Assembly: GCA_002307035.1 (NCBI GenBank)
Contig: DBTL01000171.1
Location: forward strand, 1-5,888
Length of the DNA: 5,888 nucleotides
Direction: 5' to 3'
DNA from: Bacteroides sp. UBA1317
Lineage (GTDB): Bacteria; Bacteroidota; Bacteroidia; Bacteroidales; Bacteroidaceae
Below the pieces are notes generated by a model. That model was not told the origin of the DNA. It was given only the letters and a program-made list of their open reading frames with translations, and ran no database searches. A program made the position numbers and the translations under genes. Of this stretch, positions 1 to 5,888 are shown one piece after another (positions within the stretch are counted from its first letter, which is position 1; each line of letters begins with the position of its first letter).

Positions 1-74
1 GACAACTTATTTAGTAACAAGCCTCTAATAGTAACAACCATTTTCAGTATAAGTCAAAACTTTTGTTTTTCGTG

Positions 75-118
75 GTTGAAAACTAATTGTTTTATCGTAT
101 GAAAAATTTAGTTTCAAC
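75..118. repeat. Imperfect inverted repeat (possible hairpin or operator)
   Basis: The arms 75-88 and 105-118 are reverse complements at 11 of 14 positions. They contain an uninterrupted outer block GTTGAAA/TTTCAAC (75-81 with 112-118) and an inner AATT/AATT block, around a 16-base spacer. The arms are AT-rich and no T-run follows, so this is not a convincing intrinsic terminator. It could be an operator, a weak RNA hairpin, or chance in AT-rich DNA. Two smaller palindromes follow: CGAAA/TTTCG (122-126 with 129-133) and GTTTC/GAAAC (133-137 with 145-149). Confidence 0.35.
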
Positions 119-210
119 GTGCGAAATCTTTCGTTTCATTACTAGAAACAAATAGCAAAAAAGGTTGAAAATTAAATTGATCTATCGGAATAACGATTGC
201 AAAATAGTTG

Positions 211-218
211 TATTTTTG
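211..218 (+). promoter_or_regulatory. Candidate Bacteroides-type -7 promoter element
   Basis: TATTTTTG matches the Bacteroides primary sigma factor -7 consensus TAnnTTTG exactly. A transcript would begin a few bases downstream, leaving a leader of roughly 85-90 bases before the ATG at 313. A well-spaced -33 TTTG is not evident: the nearest TTG (197-199) is only 11 bases upstream of the element and the next (177-179) is too far. The call therefore rests on the -7 match and its position before the gene. Confidence 0.4.
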
Positions 219-312
219 TTCTGTTATTTATGGATGTGATAAATTTAAGGAAAAACGTCGATCCATTTTATAGAATAGGTAAACTAGTTATATCGCAAAG
301 TTGAACAGAAAT

Positions 313-3300
313 ATGAATAAACAAATTTTTCAAACCGATAATAAATCCAGATGGAATGGCTTTAAATGGAGTACACGTTTTCTTTTGTTTATTTTAATTT
401 TACTCATCGCAACTTTTTTCTTGGCGTTGATTATTGATAAAAATCCGCCTATTTCTTTGCAACTTGACTATAAAAGTGCTGTAATGGCAACAAAACCTTT
501 TATGCAAGAGAATAAACTCTCCAGGGAGTACAAAGGCTTTCGAGATCGTGTCCATGTAAAAAAAGCACACTCAGACTATGAGAAAGTAAGGAAAGAACGC
601 GTTAAGAGAGACTCCTTACGTAATCGAAATTTAGTAGAGAAAGTTCTCAATAAAGATTTTGCTATGTGGCAGGGAATTCCTGCAGGCATACGTGCTGCTT
701 TTTATGTTGCTTGGGACCCTCAGTCATTTTATTCGCTGAAGAAGAATGTAAAAAATATCAACTTGATTATGCCTGAATGGATTTTTATTGATCCTAAAAC
801 TTATGGAATACATACAGCTATAGATAAACAGGGTTTTGATCTGATGCGAAAAAATGGTGTGCCGATTATGCCGATGCTAAGTAATAATGTCAATGGTAAT
901 TTTCGTGCAGATATTGTAAACGTTATTCTTCACTCTTCTCAGAAACGTGCTAAGTTGATTCAAGAGATGCTCGATTTCTGTATTCAAAATAAATTTATCG
1001 GAGTGAATATTGACCTTGAAGAATTGAACGAAGAAGGTGATGAATCCTTGGTTGAATTTGTGAAAGAGATGGCTGGTGCTTTCCATGCGAAAGGGCTGTT
1101 GGTAAGTCAAGATGTTGTACCTTTCAACAAGGATTACAACGTTCGTGAATTAGGCAAATACTTGGATTATCTTTGTTTGATGGCTTACGACGAGTATTCT
1201 ATGGGAGGAAATGATGCAGGTCCTATTAGTTCTCAAAAGTGGATTGAAGCGGCTGTAGATGATTTGGTTAATCAAGTTCCATCTGAAAAAGTCGTACTTT
1301 GTTTGGGCGCATTTGGCTATGATTGGTCAGAAAAAGAGAATGTGAGTCTTACCTATCAAGAAGCTTTGGCCAGGGCTTCAACAAGTGGTTCCTCTATTCA
1401 TTTTGACAACAACACCTATAATTTAAATTATGCCTATACCGATGGCGATAATGTTTTCCATCAGGTATACTTCAATGACGCGGTTACCCATTTCAATACT
1501 ATGCGGTTTGGTTCGGAATATCCCTTGGGTGGCTTTAGTGTTTGGCGTTTGGGCAGTGAAGACAATCGCCTTTGGAGGTTTTACAGAAAAGATCTTTCGG
1601 ATGAAGCTTCTACAAATATAAAGAAGAGCGATCTTGAAAAGGTGCAAATAGTTAATCATGTTGATTATATCGGTGAAGGAGAAATACTCGACGTTTTGAA
1701 TACGCCACATGCCGGGAAGGTTAATATTGAGGTCGATAGTGCTGAAATGCTTGTTTCGGAAGAGAACTATGTAAAAATACCTACAGCTTATCAAATAAGG
1801 AAATATGGTGTTGCCCCGAAAAAAGAACTAGTGTTGACGTTTGATGATGGACCAGATGAACGATATACACCCAAGATATTAGATATTTTAAAGAAATATA
1901 AAGTTCCGGGTGCTTTCTTTTTAGTGGGTCTGCAGGCGGAAAAAAATCTCCCTCTCGTAAAAAGAATCTATGAAGAGGGGCATTTGATTGGAAATCATAC
2001 CTTTACGCACCCTAATATTGCTAATGTAACTAAGGAGCAAGCGGCAATGGAATTCAAATTGACACGTTTGTTGATTGAATGTATTACCGGACATACTACA
2101 ATCCTTTTTCGCGCACCTTACAATGCAGATAGTGAACCGGGATCTCTTGAGGAAATTATTCCTTTGGCGTTGGCCCGTAACCAGAATTATTTGGATGTAG
2201 GTGAGAGTATAGATCCTGAAGATTGGCTCCCGGGTATTAAAGCGGATACAATCTTCGACAGAGTGATAAAAGGAGTGGAAGGAGATCGTGGCAATATTAT
2301 ATTGCTTCACGATGCCGGGGGTGAAACACGTGAAGAAACGATTAAAGCTCTTCCGAAGATTATCGAATATTTTCAAAAACGAGGGTATACTTTTACAAGT
2401 CTTACCTCTTTGCTTCACGAAAGCAAAGAACAGTTGATGCCTCCTATACCAAAAGGGGAAGAATATTATATTATGCAGAGCAATTTGGCTCTAGCCTCCT
2501 TTACCTATTGGACGCTGAATGTTTTAACAGCTTTCTTTGTTCTTTTCATCGTTTTGGGGTTGGCCCGATTGATCTTTATGGTAATTTTGACAATACGTGA
2601 GCATCGTAAAGATAAAAAGAGACATTTCTCGAATGTTTCGAGTTCTAAAGCTCCATTGGTCTCCATTATCGTCCCTGGTTATAATGAAGAGATAAATGTG
2701 GTATCTTCACTTAAGAATTTACTTTGCCAGGACTATACTAATTTCAATGTTATTTTTGTGGATGATGGGAGTAAAGACGAGACTTACAAGCGAGTTAGTG
2801 AAGCTTTTTCTGATCATCCGAAAGTGCAGATTTACACCAAGCCCAATGAAGGGAAGGCTTCTGCTTTGAATTACGGGATTGCGCATACGGAAGCTGAGTT
2901 TGTGGTTTGCATTGACGCAGATACCAAACTTTATCCCAATGCGATATCTTTAATGATACGGCATTTTTATCAAGGTGAACATTCGGACCGTGTAGGTGCT
3001 GTCGCAGGAAAAGTAAAGGTTGGTAATCAGCTAAATATGCTAACTAAATGGCAGGCTATTGAATATACAACCAGTCAGAATTTTGATCGAATGGCTTATG
3101 CCAACATAAATGCCATTACGGTGGTACCGGGTGCTATTGGCGCCTTCAGGCGCAAAGCGATAGAAGATGCAGGCGGACTGACGACGGATACGTTAGCGGA
3201 AGATTGTGATCTAACCATCAGTATTTTGCGTGCAGGCTATATTGTTGAAAATGAAAATGATGCAATAGCCATGACAGAGGCTCCGGAAAGTGTTAAACAG

Positions 3301-3744
3301 TTTATCAAGCAGCGCACGCGCTGGAGTTTCGGAGTGATGCAGACATTCTGGAAGCACAGAGATGCACTCTTCAATACTAAATGTAAAGGCTTGGGATTTT
3401 GGGCTATGCCGAATATGTTGATTTTCCAGTTTGTTATCCCAACTTTCTCTCCATTAGCCGATTTATTCATGATTTTCGGGTTGTTCTCGGGTAATGCGGC
3501 TAAAATAGGTCTTTACTATTTACTGTTTATGCTTGTAGATGCAAGTGTCTCAATCTATGCGTATATCTATGAGCGAGAAAAACTGTATAAATTGTTATGG
3601 ATTATTCCTCAACGGTTTGGATATCGATGGATCATGTATGTTGTATTGTTTAGAAGTTATAAAAAGGCTATTAAAGGAGAACTGCAAAGTTGGGGCGTTC
3701 TTAAACGTTCGGGTAATGTTGCTGATATCAATGCGGAGCAATAA
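313..3744 (+). CDS. Trifunctional membrane protein: GH18-like hydrolase, CE4 deacetylase, GT2 synthase
   Basis: Predicted to polymerise, deacetylate and cleave an N-acetylhexosamine-type polysaccharide at the inner membrane. The ATG at 313 (1143 aa) is preferred over an in-frame TTG at 301; an upstream TAA lies at 280-282. Domains in order: short basic N-terminus; membrane segment 22-41; charged linker; GH18-like domain about 126-424, with a VNIDLE motif (catalytic Glu236), MAYD at 290-293 and a late Trp411; linker 432-501; NodB/CE4 domain about 502-702, with TFDDGP (Asp511, Asp512), His562 and His566, RAPY (600-603), DW (637-638) and LLHD (664-667); membrane segment 731-761; GT2 domain about 781-1006, with Asp817/Asp818, DAD (868-870), ED (963-964) and QRTRW (1000-1004); then about three membrane segments. 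The GT2 motifs resemble PgaC, NodC and other processive synthases. The substrate, probably UDP-GlcNAc, is inferred. No domain is visibly broken. No export partner is present in the window. Confidence 0.9.
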   Translation: MNKQIFQTDNKSRWNGFKWSTRFLLFILILLIATFFLALIIDKNPPISLQLDYKSAVMATKPFMQENKLSREYKGFRDRVHVKKAHSDYEKVRKERVKRDSLRNRNLVEKVLNKDFAMWQGIPAGIRAAFYVAWDPQSFYSLKKNVKNINLIMPEWIFIDPKTYGIHTAIDKQGFDLMRKNGVPIMPMLSNNVNGNFRADIVNVILHSSQKRAKLIQEMLDFCIQNKFIGVNIDLEELNEEGDESLVEFVKEMAGAFHAKGLLVSQDVVPFNKDYNVRELGKYLDYLCLMAYDEYSMGGNDAGPISSQKWIEAAVDDLVNQVPSEKVVLCLGAFGYDWSEKENVSLTYQEALARASTSGSSIHFDNNTYNLNYAYTDGDNVFHQVYFNDAVTHFNTMRFGSEYPLGGFSVWRLGSEDNRLWRFYRKDLSDEASTNIKKSDLEKVQIVNHVDYIGEGEILDVLNTPHAGKVNIEVDSAEMLVSEENYVKIPTAYQIRKYGVAPKKELVLTFDDGPDERYTPKILDILKKYKVPGAFFLVGLQAEKNLPLVKRIYEEGHLIGNHTFTHPNIANVTKEQAAMEFKLTRLLIECITGHTTILFRAPYNADSEPGSLEEIIPLALARNQNYLDVGESIDPEDWLPGIKADTIFDRVIKGVEGDRGNIILLHDAGGETREETIKALPKIIEYFQKRGYTFTSLTSLLHESKEQLMPPIPKGEEYYIMQSNLALASFTYWTLNVLTAFFVLFIVLGLARLIFMVILTIREHRKDKKRHFSNVSSSKAPLVSIIVPGYNEEINVVSSLKNLLCQDYTNFNVIFVDDGSKDETYKRVSEAFSDHPKVQIYTKPNEGKASALNYGIAHTEAEFVVCIDADTKLYPNAISLMIRHFYQGEHSDRVGAVAGKVKVGNQLNMLTKWQAIEYTTSQNFDRMAYANINAITVVPGAIGAFRRKAIEDAGGLTTDTLAEDCDLTISILRAGYIVENENDAIAMTEAPESVKQFIKQRTRWSFGVMQTFWKHRDALFNTKCKGLGFWAMPNMLIFQFVIPTFSPLADLFMIFGLFSGNAAKIGLYYLLFMLVDASVSIYAYIYEREKLYKLLWIIPQRFGYRWIMYVVLFRSYKKAIKGELQSWGVLKRSGNVADINAEQ

Positions 3745-3777
3745 ATGAAGTGCCAAGCATGCGATGTGATTGTCTTC
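3745..3777. other. Short gap between convergent genes
   Basis: Only 33 bases separate the TAA of the synthase gene from the TGA of the opposing regulator gene. I see no GC-rich hairpin followed by a T-run on either strand, so neither gene has a recognisable intrinsic terminator here. Transcripts may therefore run into the opposite gene. Confidence 0.6.
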
Positions 3778-5888
3778 TCAATTGTCGTTTGAGGAAGTTA
3801 TTTGTTTCAGATAATCAGAAGGTGCTAAGCCAAACTCTTCTTTGAAGCATTGGCGAAAATAGACAGTGCTATTAATGCCTACTTTAAACGAAATTTCGGA
3901 GATACTGTATTTACCTTCCAATAGTAGTTTTTCGGCATGTTGCATTCTGATTTTCCGTATAAATTCATTCGTTGAAAGTCCGGTAAGGGCTTTCATCTTT
4001 CGGTAAAGAGTGGAACTGCTCATACACATTTTATCCGATAGATAAGTAATATCGGTTTTCTCCGATGATAAATTTTCTTCTATCATTTGTGCTATTTTGT
4101 TTATGAATTCGTTATCTAGTTTGTTCATCGATTCGGCTATAGTTGCACGTTTGTTTGTTAAAGTGTGCTTGGTAATAAATTGTTCTACCAATTTTTTGCG
4201 AGATTCGAGTAAGTTGCTTATGCGGCTACGCAGTAAGGTAGCACTAAAGGGCTTTGTCAGGTATGAGTCGGCTCCGACTGCATATCCTTCTTCTTTATCT
4301 TGCAGGGCATCCTTAGCTGTCAGCAGGATGATAGGAATATGACTTGTACGGATATCTTCTTTTAAGAGTTTACACAAAGAGATGCCGTTCATTACGGGCA
4401 TCATGATGTCACTTACAATAATATCCGGTATATTATTGAAAGCCTGAATCTTACCTTCTTCACCATTAGTGGCAGTTACAATTTCAAATGATTCCGAGAA
4501 GGCATCAGATATGTAATTAAGAATGTCTTGATTATCTTCAACAACTAATAGTACCGGTTTGTTATTGTCAGCCATCTCTTCGCGGGAAATATTTGTCTGT
4601 TCTGTTGTAATATCTTCTTCCTGAGTTTCTGCATGAGTTGCCGTTGGGTAAGTATTATTAGTCAATAAACCGAAAAAGAAAGTAGTGCCTTTATTTAAAG
4701 TACTTTCCGCTCTTATCTCTCCTTGGTGCAGCGTGACCAAATTTCGCACTAATGCTAAGCCTATTCCGCTACCTGAAGCTTGGTGCTTGCCGCTCTCCTG
4801 ATAATAGCGATCGAAGATGTATGGCAATGCTTCGGAAGCAATGCCATAACCGGTATCACTCACTGTTATTTCGGTATATGAGATCTCTTGGTGAATCGTC
4901 TGGTGCAGACTTAGGATGATTTCTCCTTTTTCTGTATATTTTATCGCATTTGAAATTAGATTATCCAAGACGATAGTAACTATTTCTTTGTCGAAAAATA
5001 GAGACATGTTATCTGCTTCGGTTCTTATTGAAATTTTGAGATCCGGCTTTTGATTCAATTCTTTGTATTTAAGTCCTATTTCATAGACTAATGCCGCGAT
5101 GTTCCCTTTGCTTATACATAGTTTTTTGTTTTGCGTTTCGGTCTTTCTAAATTCCAATATTTGATTGATTAGATTGAGTAAGCGAAGAGCGCTTTGATGA
5201 ATCATGGAGATTTTACGTACTTGCTTAGAAGATAAAGATGTATCTTTTTGAATATCCTCAAGAGGACCCAAGATCAGGGTTAGCGGAGTGCGCAGTTCAT
5301 GAGTGATATTGGTATAAAAGCGTAGTCGCTCATTGTTCAGTTCTTGCTCTTGCTCATGATTTTGTTTTTCCAGTTGATATAAAATCTCAAGATCGATTTT
5401 CTTTTTGTAGGCATAAAAAATAAAAAAGAGTATTCCTGTGGCGGCCAGAAAATAGAGCAGTTCTGCCCACCACGTGAACCATAGGGGAGGGTTGATGCGT
5501 ATCGGTAAAATTGTCACTTTCTCAGACCAATCTTGGTTATGAATACGCGTCTTTACCAAAAAGTAGTAGTTTCCGGGAGGGATGTTACGGAAAGTAACAT
5601 TGTTATTATCGTTTACGGTGTACCATGAGTCCTCTAGTCCTTTGAGCATGTAGGCGTATTCTACCTGCTTTGCAAGTGAATAGTTCTGTATATTAAACGT
5701 TATGCTAAAGCTATTCTGTACATGTTTTAATACTACACCTCGTTCATCTGATAATGGAATGATCGTTTCGTTGTTTTCTTGATTAGTAATACGTCCGAAT
5801 ATTTTCATCTCTGTAATAACAACGGGAGGTGCCTCGTGCCCCTTTATTGCTCTGTCCCGACTGAAGCGCCATACTCCGTTAATCGAAC
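3778..5888 (-). CDS. Hybrid two-component system sensor/regulator (HTCS), N-terminus cut by window edge
   Basis: A one-protein signalling system: a periplasmic sensor binds a ligand, usually a glycan breakdown product, and phosphotransfer activates an AraC-type DNA-binding domain at nearby polysaccharide-utilisation genes. The frame stays open to the right edge, so the Met codon at 5806-5808 is internal; the 26 complete codons upstream encode a propeller-like end (INGVWRFS) and PPVVIT, typical of HTCS proteins. Counting from that Met: Y_Y_Y domain about 28-105; membrane segment 111-133; coiled-coil-like linker 134-163; HisKA with HELRTP (phospho-acceptor His170); HATPase with Asn287, DTGYG (318-322) and GSGIG (346-350); receiver about 418-535 with Glu424/Asp425, phospho-acceptor Asp467, Thr497 and Lys519; AraC-type HTH about 575-670. 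All phosphotransfer residues are present, so the protein looks functional. Most of the roughly 1300-1400 aa family's sensor region lies outside the window, and the ligand cannot be inferred. Confidence 0.93.
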   Translation of the reverse strand, partial: SINGVWRFSRDRAIKGHEAPPVVITEMKIFGRITNQENNETIIPLSDERGVVLKHVQNSFSITFNIQNYSLAKQVEYAYMLKGLEDSWYTVNDNNNVTFRNIPPGNYYFLVKTRIHNQDWSEKVTILPIRINPPLWFTWWAELLYFLAATGILFFIFYAYKKKIDLEILYQLEKQNHEQEQELNNERLRFYTNITHELRTPLTLILGPLEDIQKDTSLSSKQVRKISMIHQSALRLLNLINQILEFRKTETQNKKLCISKGNIAALVYEIGLKYKELNQKPDLKISIRTEADNMSLFFDKEIVTIVLDNLISNAIKYTEKGEIILSLHQTIHQEISYTEITVSDTGYGIASEALPYIFDRYYQESGKHQASGSGIGLALVRNLVTLHQGEIRAESTLNKGTTFFFGLLTNNTYPTATHAETQEEDITTEQTNISREEMADNNKPVLLVVEDNQDILNYISDAFSESFEIVTATNGEEGKIQAFNNIPDIIVSDIMMPVMNGISLCKLLKEDIRTSHIPIILLTAKDALQDKEEGYAVGADSYLTKPFSATLLRSRISNLLESRKKLVEQFITKHTLTNKRATIAESMNKLDNEFINKIAQMIEENLSSEKTDITYLSDKMCMSSSTLYRKMKALTGLSTNEFIRKIRMQHAEKLLLEGKYSISEISFKVGINSTVYFRQCFKEEFGLAPSDYLKQITSSNDN

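Larger units (their letters stand above)
1..312. other. AT-rich intergenic region upstream of the synthase gene
   Basis: No gene can be supported here. The stretch is strongly AT-rich, and the only open frame from the left edge on the + strand (to a TGA at 100-102) is short and has no recognisable protein features. An in-frame TAA at 280-282 limits how far upstream the following gene can begin. The region carries an imperfect inverted repeat (75-118), further short palindromes (122-149), the 9-base word GGTTGAAAA twice (74-82 and 163-171) and a candidate promoter -7 element (211-218). The end of any gene to the left lies outside the window. Confidence 0.7.

Noticed and set aside
1..102. Open frame from the left edge that could be the tail of an upstream gene
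   Set aside because: It is only about 33 codons in AT-rich DNA with repeats, and no protein motif supports it.
75..149. CRISPR array or intrinsic terminator in the upstream repeats
   Set aside because: There are no regularly spaced identical repeats for CRISPR, and the hairpin arms are AT-rich with no trailing T-run.
301..312. TTG at 301 as the start of the synthase gene, adding four residues
   Set aside because: The in-frame ATG at 313 is close by, TTG starts are uncommon, and no ribosome-binding site favours the upstream codon.
877..2418. Minus-strand open frames of 77, 123 and 165 codons inside the synthase gene
   Set aside because: They lie opposite a gene whose frame is supported by many conserved motifs, and their translations show no recognisable domain.
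3745..3792. ATG immediately after the synthase stop opening a 15-codon frame
   Set aside because: It is very short, overlaps the end of the regulator gene on the other strand, and shows no coding signal.
4097..4342. Plus-strand 81-codon frame opposite the regulator's receiver and HTH coding region
   Set aside because: It is a shadow of a frame supported by conserved receiver residues, and has no domain or upstream signal of its own.

Overview
The window looks like chromosomal DNA of a Bacteroides-type organism (Bacteroidota). The evidence is an AT-rich intergenic region with a match to the Bacteroides -7 promoter motif TAnnTTTG, no obvious Shine-Dalgarno site, and a hybrid two-component system (HTCS) regulator of the one-protein kind typical of gut Bacteroidales. 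I cannot name the species from sequence alone.

Layout: bases 1-312 hold no supported gene. They contain an imperfect inverted repeat, several short GTTTC/GAAAC-type palindromes and a candidate promoter. Bases 313-3744 (+ strand) encode one very large membrane protein. It joins a GH18-like glycoside hydrolase domain, a NodB/CE4 polysaccharide deacetylase domain and a processive-type family 2 glycosyltransferase, with membrane segments placed so that the first two should lie outside the cytoplasm and the third inside it. After a 33-base gap, bases 3778-5888 (- strand, convergent) encode the C-terminal part of an HTCS sensor/regulator: end of the sensor propeller, Y_Y_Y domain, membrane segment, histidine kinase, receiver and AraC-type DNA-binding domain. 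Its N-terminus lies beyond the right edge.

The first gene is the most interesting object. It appears to hold polymerisation, deacetylation and cleavage of an N-acetylhexosamine-type polysaccharide in one polypeptide, functions divided between PgaB and PgaC in the E. coli poly-N-acetylglucosamine system. Fusions of this general kind exist in databases, so the architecture may not be new, but the product and role in this lineage are not evident from the sequence. The HTCS is probably the regulator of a polysaccharide-utilisation locus to the right of the window. Nothing here shows that it controls the synthase.
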